In this document: positions 1 through 6,766 of the stretch, in pieces | Layout: each line of letters opens with the position of its first letter | Numbering within the stretch: the stretch's first letter is position 1 | Assembly (NCBI GenBank): GCA_958427975.1 | Contig: CAUAEH010000027.1 | Coordinates: forward strand, 1-24,624 | Reading direction: 5' to 3' | DNA: 24,624 nt | DNA from: an uncultured Collinsella sp. | GTDB lineage: Bacteria > Actinomycetota > Coriobacteriia > Coriobacteriales > Coriobacteriaceae | Position numbers and translations under genes: made by a program | Notes under the pieces: generated by a model | What the model was told of the DNA's origin: nothing | What the model saw: only the letters and a program-made list of their open reading frames with translations | The model's database searches: none

Positions 1-52
1 GCGATTGGCGAAAATGCGTTGGTGGAAATGGTGAAAATTATATTGACGCTAA

Positions 53-496
53 CAGAGGGTCGACTCCCTCCGCTGCCTCAAGGGCGTAGACACCGCGTCC
101 GCCGCCGACCTCGTGTTCGAGGCCGGCGAGTTCTCGAGGTTCAGGAATGCCCGCTCGTTCGCGGCGTGGGTCGGCCTGACGCCCTCCGAGCACTCCAGCG
201 GGGAGAGCGACCGCAGGGGCGCGATCACCAAGGCCGGCAACAAGCACCTGAGGAAGGCGCTGGTCGAGGCCGCGTGGCACTACCTGACGTGCTCGGGGCG
301 GCCGAAGGACCTCGCCAGGGGCCAGGCCCCGGACCGGGTCGCCCGCAGGCATGCCGCCAAGGGCGTGCGGAGGCTGGTCGAGAGGCGGGAGGCGCTGCTC
401 GCGCGCGGGGTCCACGGCAACAAGGCGAACGTGGCCACGGCGCGCGAGCTCGCCTGCTGGGTATGGGCGGTCGGCCTCATGGCCGAGGAGGCGTAG
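53..496 (+). pseudogene. IS110-family transposase, C-terminal remnant
   Basis: The frame is open only from position 53, directly after an in-frame TAA at 50-52, and encodes about 147 residues. It begins RVDSLRCLKGVDTASAADLV and continues through the C-terminal transposase_20 hallmarks: GEFSRF, FAAWVGLTPSEHSSGES and ITKAGNKHLRKALVEAAWHY. Full-length relatives are about 340-400 residues, so the N-terminal DEDD RuvC-like half is missing. No convincing start codon or ribosome binding site precedes it. It is clearly diverged from the intact transposase at 1051-2172, so it comes from a different IS110 element rather than a duplication. It is probably non-functional. Whether the truncation is a deletion or a second insertion cannot be told, because the window starts here. 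Confidence 0.85.
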
Positions 497-752
497 GGGG
501 GGGCGGTCCCCCGCACATAAGCCAGTCACCCCGGAAGCGGTTCGATCCGAAGCCGTTGAGGCGAACCTCAGGTCCCTTTTCTGCGAGCGCCCAGGGCGCC
601 ACACGCGTGCACAGACTGTCGGTTCGACGTAGAAGCCTCAGCCGTAGCAACGGATTGCCCAGCGAGAGATCGCCGCGGGCGGATATTAAACTGCAAAGAC
701 GAGCGTCGGTAAGACACGCCGAGGTCGCCGCGGACGGGCTGATATAGGGAGA

Positions 753-784
753 GGGCCTGACCCCATATCGTTGGGGCCAGGCCC
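753..784 (+). terminator. Hairpin near the right end of the IS110 remnant
   Basis: The arms GGGCCTGACCCC and GGGGCCAGGCCC pair with one internal mismatch around an 8-nt loop, followed by GATTTTG. The position matches the hairpin at 2382-2417 of the intact element. It probably terminates transposase transcription or insulates the end. The terminator role is inferred. Confidence 0.6.
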
Positions 785-819
785 GATTTTGCCTCTTGAC
801 AATGTCCTGCTCATATTAA

Positions 820-922
820 AAGGAACGTCCCCAAGTGCCGCCTTCGGTAGCGATGGCAACGCCACAGGTACAAGCGCCACTTTAAGCCAGCCAAGGGAAC
901 ACCGTTGTTTTGGCAACGACAG
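820..922. repeat. Left arm of composite intergenic repeat, copy A (cut by IS110)
   Basis: It shares GTCCCCAAGTGCCG (827-840) and the pattern GCCAAGG...TTTGGCAACG (890-918) with 10922-10989, in the same order. In that other copy TTTGGCAACG runs straight into AGCGAAA; here it is interrupted after AG (921-922) by the IS110 and resumes at 2451. GCCAAGG and TTTGGC can form a small hairpin. Confidence 0.65.
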
Positions 923-926
923 GCAC

Positions 927-940
927 TATGACCCAATCCG
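927..940 (+). repeat. Left subterminal inverted repeat of IS110
   Basis: TATGACCCAATCCG, the exact reverse complement of 2435-2448. It starts 4 bp inside the inferred left end. Confidence 0.8.
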
Positions 941-1050
941 AGGGCACTGAAAAGGCAGGAGCCCCCGCTCGTGACCGCGGGTCGGGGCTGCGACAATGAT
1001 GTTGAAGTGCCATAGGCGCAGCCGCGCCGCAACGAGGTTGGGAGGCTCCC
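941..1050 (+). ncRNA. Candidate IS110 bridge RNA
   Basis: The region between the left end and the transposase start has no ORF but can fold. An outer stem GGCACT (943-948) / AGTGCC (1006-1011) encloses AGCCCC (960-965) / GGGGCT (984-989), with large loops on both sides. A further short hairpin GGGAGGCTCCC (1040-1050) touches the start codon. IS110-group elements encode their bridge RNA in exactly this upstream segment, with target- and donor-binding loops. I did not resolve the guide segments, so the assignment rests on position and foldability. Confidence 0.5.
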
Positions 1051-2172
1051 ATGCCAAAGTATTCTACCGCGTTCGGGATGGACGTCCACCTGAGGTCGAC
1101 CACCGTCTGCGCCCTCGACGCGGACACCGGCGAGGCCGTGACGAGGAGGTTCCCCGGCAACCCCTGGGGCGAGATCGCCGGGTGGATGGATGGGTTCCCC
1201 GGGCCGTCGCTCGCGGCCTACGAGAGCGGCTACCTCGGCTTCGCCCCGCAGCGGGAGCTCGCCGGGCTCGGCGTCGAGTGCGTCGTCGCCGCGGTCTCGA
1301 AGATCCCCAGGTCGGCCGCCGACTCGGCCTCGAAGAACGACAGGAACGACGCCGCCAGGATGGCCAAGGCGATACTCGCCCACGACATCTCCCCCGTATG
1401 GGTCCCCTCCCCCGAGGTCGAAGGCATCAGGGACCTCGCCGGCGCCTACGACGGGGCGACCGCGCGCCTGGCGACCGCCAAGCAGCGGCTGCTCGCCTTC
1501 CTCGCAAAGCGGGGGTTCGTCTACGGCGGCACCACGCCCGCCGGCAACCCGAGGAAGTACTGGACCTACGACTTCCTGAGATGGCTCGACAAGGTCAGGC
1601 CGGAGGACGATGGCGGGGTTCGGACGCTCGCCGCCCTGAGGAACGAGGTCGAGGCCGCGGCGGAGGCCCGGGCGGACCTGCTCTCCGAGTACAGGGCCGC
1701 CGTGGATGCCAGCCCGATCGCCGCGGAGGTGGCCGCCCTCCAGTCGATCAAGGGCTGCGCCTTCGCGCTGGCCGCAGCCTTCTCGGCCGAGGTCGGCGAC
1801 TTCACGAGGTTCCGTTCCGGAAGGCAGGTCACGGCCTATTTCGGCCTCGCGCCGAGTCAGAGGTCGAGTGGCGACTCCGTGCGGCTCGGAGGCATCAGCG
1901 GTGCGGGCAACGCGCTCGTGAGGAAGCTGGCCGTTGAGGGTTCATGGTGCTACGCCGCGGCACGGCACCAGCCGAAGCTCATGCCAAGGGACACGGGCGT
2001 GCCCCTCGAGATAAGGATGCACGGGAGGAAGGGGTCCGAGCGGCTCCTGCGGCGGCGCGAGGAGTTGCTCGCCCGCGGCATGCCCGCGGCGAAGGCCAAC
2101 GCGGCCACCGCGGCCGAGCTCGTGAGGTGGCTCTGGGCCCTCGGCATGATGTGCCGGGAGGGCGCGGAATAG
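1051..2172 (+). CDS. IS110-family DEDD transposase
   Basis: 373 residues, the normal length for the family. The N-terminal RuvC-like domain shows D11 (FGMDVH), E58 (AAYESGY), and D97 and D100 (KNDRNDAARMAKA), which are the expected DEDD metal ligands. The C-terminal transposase_20 domain has LQSIKGC, EVGDFTRF, YFGLAPSQRSSGDS (around residues 263-276, containing the presumed catalytic serine) and GAGNALVRKL. The ATG follows GGGAGG at a good distance. The enzyme would act with the upstream RNA as a recombinase that joins donor and target cores. No frameshift or stop is visible, so it looks active. The central region (about 110-210) is variable, as is usual. Confidence 0.95.
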   Translation: MPKYSTAFGMDVHLRSTTVCALDADTGEAVTRRFPGNPWGEIAGWMDGFPGPSLAAYESGYLGFAPQRELAGLGVECVVAAVSKIPRSAADSASKNDRNDAARMAKAILAHDISPVWVPSPEVEGIRDLAGAYDGATARLATAKQRLLAFLAKRGFVYGGTTPAGNPRKYWTYDFLRWLDKVRPEDDGGVRTLAALRNEVEAAAEARADLLSEYRAAVDASPIAAEVAALQSIKGCAFALAAAFSAEVGDFTRFRSGRQVTAYFGLAPSQRSSGDSVRLGGISGAGNALVRKLAVEGSWCYAAARHQPKLMPRDTGVPLEIRMHGRKGSERLLRRREELLARGMPAAKANAATAAELVRWLWALGMMCREGAE

Positions 2173-2381
2173 ACATGGCCCCCGTCCCGGCGAGCCGGGC
2201 GGCCTTCGGGGATACCCCCTATTTCGCTGTGCGCGCGGAGCCCTCCGCATGCGCCTCGACAGACTTGGGGAACCCCGCCGAAGGAATGGAGTGCGGGCCG
2301 ACAGAACGGTATCCGCGGATATGAGACTGAGCCGAAGGCGTCGATGACATGCCGGGGGCGGACCGGGACGGGTTAACGGCA

Positions 2382-2417
2382 GGCCCCGCCGACCGATTGC
2401 AAGCGGTCGGCGGGGCC
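2382..2417 (+). terminator. Strong hairpin at the IS110 right end
   Basis: GGCCCCGCCGACCG and CGGTCGGCGGGGCC form a perfect 14-bp stem with an 8-nt loop, just before CTCTTGACA. There is no T-run, so it may insulate or mark the end rather than act as a classic intrinsic terminator. Confidence 0.6.
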
Positions 2418-2434
2418 ATTGTGGCTCTTGACAG

Positions 2435-2448
2435 CGGATTGGGTCATA
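2435..2448 (+). repeat. Right subterminal inverted repeat of IS110
   Basis: CGGATTGGGTCATA, the exact reverse complement of 927-940. It follows TTGACA (2428-2433), a -35-like hexamer that also occurs at the right end of the IS110 remnant. Confidence 0.8.
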
Positions 2449-2450
2449 TG

Positions 2451-2594
2451 AGCGAAAGCCCGCCAGAGCGAGCAAGGTGCCTTGAAACGAGGCGGCATTG
2501 ACCTTCTGGTCATGCCGCCGAAGTTGAAAGGCAGATTGCCGCTCTGGCGGGCTTGCAGCGTCGAGCCGTTGCGCGGTTTGGAAAACCGCGCAAC
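2451..2594 (-). repeat. 3'-end structured repeat, copy A
   Basis: A long hairpin lies just after the gntR 1 stop codon. The outer stem GCCCGCCAGAGC (2458-2469) / GCTCTGGCGGGC (2541-2552) is 12 bp and perfect. Next inside are GCAA...TTGC with internal-loop bases GGTG and CAGA. At the centre, GGCGGCATTGACC / GGTCATGCCGCC (2491-2503 / 2508-2519) has one bulged base. The flanks are conserved: AGCGAAA on one side and TTGCAGCGTCGAGCCG on the other. Copies B (10991-11135) and C (15773-15890) share the architecture with different stem sequences. IS110 inserted at its left edge. Confidence 0.85.
2568..2594 (-). terminator. Hairpin after gntR 1
   Basis: A 12-bp stem GTTGCGCGGTTT / AAACCGCGCAAC with a 3-nt loop begins 5 nt after the TAG of the regulator gene. 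Copy B has a fully paired stem of different sequence at the same place. It lacks a good U-tract, so it could instead be a protective 3' stem. Confidence 0.6.
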
Positions 2595-2599
2595 TAGAG

Positions 2600-3319
2600 C
2601 TACATCACCATAACGTAGCGCGATCCCACGTAGTACTGCTTACCCATCAGGACCGGTTCGCCATTAGGACCGGTAAAGCCGGCACGCAGGTTGAGCAGTG
2701 GATCGTGTGGAGCAATGCCCAACTCGGCCGCCTGCTCGGCATTGGCGCGAACAGCCTCGACCGTACGGTAGCCAACCGAGACAATCGGGATTCCGCCAAC
2801 ACGCTCGACCTCGGCAAAAATCGACTTGTCCTCAAGATCGGCCGTCAACAGCTCGCGGTAGGCATCAAACGGCACAAAGATGTTCTCCTCAAAGATGGGC
2901 TCGCCGTCGGCCGTACGCACGCGCTTGATATGCAGCAGCAGCGCATCCTTCTGCAGGCCAAAGAACTCCATCTCGTTTTGGCGCGCCGGAACGATCTGGC
3001 GATCGATCACGTGCGCACCAGCCTTCATGCCGTTGCCGGCACACAGCGCGGTAAACGTCTGCAGCGTCGAGGCGTGGAACTGGCGATTGATGTGCGGCGT
3101 GGAGACAAAGGTGCCACGGCCCTGCTGCTTAACCAGGTAGCCATCGGAGCACAGCTCCTCGACGGCGCGGCGCACCGTAATGCGGCTCACGTCGTACTGC
3201 TCGGCTAGCTCAAGCTCGGACGGAATACGCTCCTTGGGTGCATAAACACCTTTCTCGATCGCATCCTTGATTTCGTCGTAAATCTGCTGGTAAAGCGGTG
3301 CATTTTTGGGTGCAGGCAT
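2600..3319 (-). CDS. GntR-family transcriptional regulator with UTRA domain (regulator 1)
   Basis: 239 residues, typical for the HutC subfamily. The N-terminal winged helix (about 5-75) contains PLYQQIYDEIKDAIEKGVY, RIPSELELAEQYDVSRITVRR and a GRGTFV wing. The UTRA effector domain fills about 95-235, with LLHIKRVRTADGEPIFEENIF and EPVLMGKQYYVGSRY. Such proteins usually sense a sugar phosphate or similar metabolite and control adjacent PTS or catabolic genes. A candidate operator (3357-3369) lies in its own upstream region, and related sites precede the PTS operon and the EamA gene, so autoregulation plus local control is likely. Its ribosome binding site is weak (GAGTGA). The effector is unknown; an FrlR-like role is inferred from neighbours. 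Confidence 0.9.
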   Translation of the reverse strand: MPAPKNAPLYQQIYDEIKDAIEKGVYAPKERIPSELELAEQYDVSRITVRRAVEELCSDGYLVKQQGRGTFVSTPHINRQFHASTLQTFTALCAGNGMKAGAHVIDRQIVPARQNEMEFFGLQKDALLLHIKRVRTADGEPIFEENIFVPFDAYRELLTADLEDKSIFAEVERVGGIPIVSVGYRTVEAVRANAEQAAELGIAPHDPLLNLRAGFTGPNGEPVLMGKQYYVGSRYVMVM

Positions 3320-3356
3320 ATCTAATCACTCTTATCGAAATATCGAAATAACTAAT

Positions 3357-3369
3357 ACGTATATAACGT
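3357..3369 (-). promoter_or_regulatory. Candidate operator upstream of gntR 1
   Basis: ACGT-ATATA-ACGT, placed between outer AACTA (3350-3354) and TAGTT (3371-3375) arms. The same ACGT-n5-(A/T)CGT spacing occurs at 9505-9517 and 10777-10789. A tandem 8-bp repeat ATCGAAAT (3334-3349) lies between the site and the start codon. Confidence 0.5.
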
Positions 3370-3411
3370 CTAGTTTCATATTACCTCATAATGATAAAAC
3401 GATACACCCTC

Positions 3412-3455
3412 CCTACCAAAAAGCGACAGCTTCATTTTGGTAGGTTTTATCTGGG
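3412..3455. repeat. Short hairpin repeat, copy 1
   Basis: CCTACCAAAA (3412-3421) and TTTTGGTAGG (3435-3444) pair perfectly around a loop containing GCGACAGC. The right arm and the following TTTTATCTGGG are identical in copy 2 (5547-5590). It lies in the regulator 1 / YitT intergenic region. Confidence 0.75.
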
Positions 3456-3462
3456 TAAACGA

Positions 3463-3499
3463 GAGCCTCTCGAAAGCAACGGGGCTTTCGGGGGGGCTC
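3463..3499 (-). terminator. Hairpin downstream of the YitT gene
   Basis: CGAAAGC (3471-3477) pairs with GCTTTCG (3484-3490), and outer GAGCC pairs with GGCTC. In the transcript direction TCTCGTTTACC follows. It is the likely end of the YitT transcript; the U-tract is poor. Confidence 0.45.
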
Positions 3500-3539
3500 G
3501 TTCGGATGGGTTGCGCAGGACCGGCAAAATGCCAATACC

Positions 3540-4547
3540 CTACTTGCCGTCGTCCTGCTGCAGGCTGTCCTGTTCGCTGAGGCGCGCCTGCCTGCTGGCC
3601 ATGCGTGCGGGCTTGTCGGGATCGGGAACGGCCGTGGGCATGGGCTCGTCGACATGACCACCCCACCAGCCGCCCACAAAGTTGAGCGTGTGGAACAGAT
3701 TGATCACGGCGCCGGGATCAAAGTCGCACACCAGCTTGATAATGTCCTGACTCTCGTAGGTCGAGACAACGGTGTTCAGCAGGTACATCTTTTCGCGGCT
3801 ATATCCGCCGACGACCTCGGCGCAGCTAATGCCGTGCTGAAAATGGTTTACGTAGGCAGTCATGACCTCGTCTGCCTTACGCGTCGTGATCTGCAGCGTC
3901 ACGCGATCGTAGCGACGATAGAAACTGTCGATGGTCTTGGTCGAAATAAACTGGAACACGATGGAATACGCCGCCTTGTCCCAGCCAAACATAAAGCCAA
4001 AGATCGCCAGGATAAAGCAGTTGAAACCAAAGATGACGCCCCAGATGGTCTTGCCCGTGTGGTTGGAAACCCACAGCGCGATAAAGTCGGTGCCGCCGGT
4101 GGATGCGCCGGATTTAAGTGCGATGGCAGCGCCCAGACCCGAGACCACGCCGCCAAAAATGATGAGCATGATCTTGTCGCCCAAAAATGGAGCGAAGTGA
4201 AAGACGTTGAGGAACAGCGACGAGAGCACGACCTGCATCATCGAGAAGATGACGAAGCGCTTGCTAATGCCGCTCCAGCATAGGAGCGCCACGGGGATGT
4301 TGAGCGCGAGCATACCGAGCGAAATATCGATGTGAACGCCACCCAGCGAGGTAACGCGATCGAGCAGGACCGCAACGCCGGTAAGACCGCTCGGAAGCAG
4401 GTCGGCGGGCTGAATGAACGCCTGGATCAGGAATGTCTGGAGAACGGCGGAAATCGTGACCGCCACGGCAGTAATGGCGCGGCGGACGATGGTAAGGCGG
4501 CCGAGCACGAGCACGCGGTCCGTGAGCTGATCGATGGCGTTCGCCAC
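3540..4547 (-). CDS. YitT-family membrane protein (YitT/DUF2179)
   Basis: 335 residues with a GTG start at 4547, chosen because AAAGGAG precedes it by 5 nt; the longer frame to 4568 would swallow that site. The N-terminal two-thirds has five or so hydrophobic segments, with LLPSGLTGVAVLLDRV and the family's GLGAAIALKSGASTGGTDFIA. The C-terminal soluble DUF2179-type domain (about 225-310) has YDRVTLQITTRKADEV and HGISCAEVVGGYSREKMYLL. The extreme C-terminus is charged and Gln-rich. The family's function is not settled. It stands as a single gene with its own long upstream region. A link to the PTS genes is only positional. Confidence 0.9.
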   Translation of the reverse strand: MANAIDQLTDRVLVLGRLTIVRRAITAVAVTISAVLQTFLIQAFIQPADLLPSGLTGVAVLLDRVTSLGGVHIDISLGMLALNIPVALLCWSGISKRFVIFSMMQVVLSSLFLNVFHFAPFLGDKIMLIIFGGVVSGLGAAIALKSGASTGGTDFIALWVSNHTGKTIWGVIFGFNCFILAIFGFMFGWDKAAYSIVFQFISTKTIDSFYRRYDRVTLQITTRKADEVMTAYVNHFQHGISCAEVVGGYSREKMYLLNTVVSTYESQDIIKLVCDFDPGAVINLFHTLNFVGGWWGGHVDEPMPTAVPDPDKPARMASRQARLSEQDSLQQDDGK

Positions 4548-4685
4548 GCGGGCTCCTTTCGAAGGCAAATCTGGTTGTGAGGCATGTCGGCGATTGTAGC
4601 ACGGAGCATGCGGGGGCGCTTCAATTCACCCTCCCTCGACAACCAAAGCGGGACCAGCAACCCCACGACCAAAGGCCCAAATAAC

Positions 4686-4804
4686 AAGTGAGTAGACTTT
4701 ACGCGACCTGCAGAGCACACCCAAAACCGCCACCCCTGTGACCTGCGGTTTTACTAGAGCAGATGCGCTTTGTGCTCGTCTTGCACCAAAAAGTCTACTC
4801 ACTT
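4686..4804. repeat. 119-bp nested inverted repeat
   Basis: Three nested arm pairs are present: AAGTGAGTAGACTTT (4686-4700) / AAAGTCTACTCACTT (4790-4804), GAGCACA (4713-4719) / TGTGCTC (4771-4777), and AAAACCGC (4723-4730) / GCGGTTTT (4745-4752). All are exact. It sits in the 354-bp gap upstream of the YitT gene, where I see no coding sequence. A degenerate copy of one outer arm lies at 5669-5686. It could be a MITE-like element or a structured RNA; function unknown. Confidence 0.8.
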
Positions 4805-4850
4805 AGTCCGAATCGAAGCCAAACGGATCCAAATAGATGACAAATTAAGC

Positions 4851-4898
4851 CAATCCGCAGCAAAAGACGCGTGAATCAGTGCTTCTCGCGGCGGATTG
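4851..4898 (-). terminator. Hairpin downstream of the HAD gene
   Basis: CAATCCGC (4851-4858) pairs with GCGGATTG (4891-4898), with CGCG pairs inside. It starts a few bases after the stop codon and is followed in the transcript by GCTTAATTTG. A plausible but long-looped terminator. Confidence 0.45.
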
Positions 4899-4901
4899 AC
4901 G

Positions 4902-5531
4902 CTACAAAGCGGCCAAAATGTCGGTCAGATTATCGATAACGGCATCGGCTCGCGATTGATCGAGGTTGACACCCTCGTGCGGACGCAGCGCCAGGACGCG
5001 GGCGCCGGAGCGCTTACCAGCCTCGATGCCCAAAGGCGAATCCTCTATAACCAGGCACTCGGCAGGCTCCACCCCTAGCGCCTCCATGGCACGCAGGTAG
5101 ATCTCGGGGTCGGGCTTAAACGCACTGCACTCGTGACCGCTGATGGTGTAGTCCAACACGTCGGCGATACCGGCAATCTCCACCAGCTCGTCGATCAACT
5201 CGCGATAGGACGAGCTCGCGATGGCACACTTCACGCCGCGCTCGTGCAGCTTGCGCATCACCGGCTCCGTCTGCTCGTTGAGCAGCTCGGCATACGGAAC
5301 GGGGTGGTCCGGGCTGTAGACCTGCTTGTACTCCACGCGCAGGCGCTCGCGCAGCTCAACATCGTCGGGCACCAGCGCCTCCCAAATGGCCGGCTCGTTA
5401 GACCCCGAAAGATCGGGAATCTCGTCAAAGTGGAACCCCTTCTCTTCCATAAACGCCACGCGGCGACGGTTGTAGAACCACTCGGTATCGACCAGCACGC
5501 CGTCCATGTCAAACAGCACCGCCTTAATCAT
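4902..5531 (-). CDS. HAD-superfamily phosphatase / phosphomutase-like hydrolase
   Basis: 209 residues. The start at 5531 is preferred because GGAGGAG lies 8 nt upstream; the ATG two codons earlier is too close to it. HAD subfamily IA (beta-phosphoglucomutase-like) motifs are all present: DMDGVLVD (nucleophile D8, acid D10), ASSS (motif II), a lysine in FKPDPEIY (motif III) and IEDSPLGI (motif IV). A helical cap domain lies at about 15-85. It would hydrolyse or isomerise a small sugar phosphate in the cytosol. It is separated from the upstream deglycase gene by a strong terminator, so it is probably expressed on its own. The substrate is unknown; a role next to the PTS pathway is inferred. Confidence 0.9.
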   Translation of the reverse strand: MIKAVLFDMDGVLVDTEWFYNRRRVAFMEEKGFHFDEIPDLSGSNEPAIWEALVPDDVELRERLRVEYKQVYSPDHPVPYAELLNEQTEPVMRKLHERGVKCAIASSSYRELIDELVEIAGIADVLDYTISGHECSAFKPDPEIYLRAMEALGVEPAECLVIEDSPLGIEAGKRSGARVLALRPHEGVNLDQSRADAVIDNLTDILAAL

Positions 5532-5546
5532 ACGCATCTCCTCCCA

Positions 5547-5590
5547 CCTGCCAAAAAGGGACAGGTTTATTTTGGTAGGTTTTATCTGGG
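5547..5590. repeat. Short hairpin repeat, copy 2, touching the HAD ribosome binding site
   Basis: CCTGCCAAAA (5547-5556) and TTTTGGTAGG (5570-5579) pair with one G-U. The loop holds GGGACAGG. In the HAD transcript the hairpin ends directly at the TGGGAGGAG ribosome binding site, so it could affect translation start. Confidence 0.75.
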
Positions 5591-5624
5591 ATTTGCGACG
5601 CGACAGACACGCCCTCCCCAGAGC

Positions 5625-5657
5625 AAAAAAGGGGACGGGGCGCAAACCCCATCCCCT
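5625..5657 (-). terminator. Intrinsic terminator of the PTS-deglycase operon
   Basis: In transcript sense, GGGGATGGGG and CCCCGTCCCC form a G/C-rich stem (one G-U) with a short loop, followed by TTTTTT. It lies 33 bases after the stop codon of deglycase 1. Confidence 0.85.
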
Positions 5658-5668
5658 CTCAATCAACC

Positions 5669-5686
5669 CGTAAGGTCTACTTACTT
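5669..5686. repeat. Partial copy of the 4686-4804 outer arm
   Basis: CGTAAGGTCTACTTACTT matches the reverse complement of the start of the nested repeat at 16 of 18 positions. It begins 4 nt after the deglycase 1 stop codon. Confidence 0.5.
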
Positions 5687-5690
5687 GTGA

Positions 5691-6674
5691 TTAGTAGGAA
5701 AGCTTCCACATGTAGCGACGCATGGTCAGCGGGTGCTGACGGGCCTCGGCGATCTGGTTGCCGTACTCGCGCATAACGGCGAGGTGCAGCAGCGGGTTGA
5801 AGTAGGTGACGACGCTCGCGGGCACGGCGTCAGCCAGGCCGTAGTCCTTGGAGTCGATCAGAGCGACCTTGGCGCCCATGCGCTCAAGGAAGGTGAGGGC
5901 GCGGGCGTCCATCGGACGGGTAGCGCCATCGGACATGAAGAAGACGTAGGGCTTACCCTCGGTGGAAACCTCGAACGGGCCGTGGAAGTACTCGCCGGTG
6001 TTGTAGGCGGCGGCGTCGATCCACTGCATCTCGGTGAACAGGAAGGCAGCGTGAGAATAAGCCATCTTCTCGGAGGCACCGGAAGCCATGAAGTAGATCA
6101 TCTTGTCGTCCTTGAAGTCCTCGGCGAACTTCTTGGCGAGCTTCTTGCAGTGCTGAGCGGCGTTCTCGCAGAGATCGAAGATGTTGGTGAGGCCGGTGAT
6201 CATGTCCTCGTAGTGGTCATAACCCTCGGTCTGCTGAAGGATCTCGAGAGCAAGAGCGATGGCGTAGCCGGGCTTCTCGCACTTGGCAGCGTAGTTGGCG
6301 TGGAAGCCGTGGACGATGACGTGGTCGGCGTCGACGGTCAGAGCGGAGCCAGCCTTGTTGGTGAGGGAGACGACCGGGCAGTTGTGCTTCTTGGCGGTCT
6401 TGTTGGCCTCGACGGTCTCGGGCGTGGAGCCACCGAGGGAGCAGGTGATCACGAAGGTGTGCTCGTTGACCCAGGAGGGCGTGTCGTAGTTGAACTCGTT
6501 AGCAGTGAAGATCTGAACGTTCAGCTTGTCCGTGTTGTTGGCCAGGAAGTACTTGGCGGGGTACAGGTCGGACATGGAAGCGCCGCAGCCGACGAAGGCG
6601 ACGCTGTGGATCTCGTGGTTGGACAGGACGTCAGCGACAATCTGCTTAGGGAGGTTAAGGTCGATCTCGTACAT
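5691..6674 (-). CDS. SIS-domain sugar-phosphate deglycase, FrlB/FraB-like (deglycase 1)
   Basis: 327 residues. The start at 6674 is chosen because AAAGGA lies 9 nt upstream; an ATG nine bases earlier abuts that site. Two SIS domains are visible: the first about 20-150 (FVGCGASMSDLYPAKYFLAN, then SLGGSTPETVEA) and the second from about 190. E215 (FTEMQW) and H231 (GEYFHGPFE) are 16 residues apart, the same spacing as the catalytic Glu and His of FraB and of E. coli FrlB. The C-terminus RRYMWKLSY resembles FrlB's. It would split a 6-phosphorylated Amadori-type conjugate (fructoselysine or relatives) into a hexose phosphate and an amine. It is the last gene of the PTS operon. The exact substrate is inferred; a GlmS-like isomerase is less likely because the glutaminase domain is absent. 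Confidence 0.85.
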   Translation of the reverse strand: MYEIDLNLPKQIVADVLSNHEIHSVAFVGCGASMSDLYPAKYFLANNTDKLNVQIFTANEFNYDTPSWVNEHTFVITCSLGGSTPETVEANKTAKKHNCPVVSLTNKAGSALTVDADHVIVHGFHANYAAKCEKPGYAIALALEILQQTEGYDHYEDMITGLTNIFDLCENAAQHCKKLAKKFAEDFKDDKMIYFMASGASEKMAYSHAAFLFTEMQWIDAAAYNTGEYFHGPFEVSTEGKPYVFFMSDGATRPMDARALTFLERMGAKVALIDSKDYGLADAVPASVVTYFNPLLHLAVMREYGNQIAEARQHPLTMRRYMWKLSY

Positions 6675-6766
6675 CTGACACATTCCTTTCGATTTTTGCG
6701 GCGCCACATTGCCGGGCGCACGCAGGGTTACCGTGATTTGGACCGAGTCGCCGGCCCGTTGAGGAT

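Larger units (their letters stand above)
53..818 (+). mobile_element. Truncated IS110-family element (right part only)
   Basis: It consists of the transposase C-terminus, about 255 bp of non-coding sequence, a hairpin (753-784), and a right end with TTGACA (796-801) followed by a TCATAT (811-816). The right end of the intact element downstream has the same order: hairpin, CTCTTGACA, then TCATAT. This supports 814-819 as the right boundary. The left end is lost. The stretch 497-752 shows no coding capacity I believe in; it is the element's own 3' non-coding region. Confidence 0.7.
923..2450 (+). mobile_element. Intact IS110-family insertion sequence
   Basis: This is an element of about 1.53 kb with one transposase gene (1051-2172), a structured leader (941-1050) and a right-end hairpin. 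Boundaries come from the uninterrupted relative at 10981-11000. Joining 911-920 to 2451-2460 recreates it with 18 of 20 identities, and AG is present at both junctions (921-922 and 2451-2452), like a 2-bp recombination core. Perfect 14-bp inverted repeats TATGACCCAATCCG / CGGATTGGGTCATA lie just inside the ends. IS110 elements normally make no longer target duplication and use a bridge RNA. A TATGA direct repeat (927-931, 2447-2451) offers an alternative boundary a few bases away. Confidence 0.8.

Noticed and set aside
927..2451. TATGA direct repeat as a 5-bp target-site duplication of the IS110
   Set aside because: Comparison with the uninterrupted repeat at 10981-11000 favours a 2-bp AG core a few bases further out. 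IS110 elements do not usually make longer duplications, and TATGA is partly accounted for by the inverted repeats. Kept only as an alternative.
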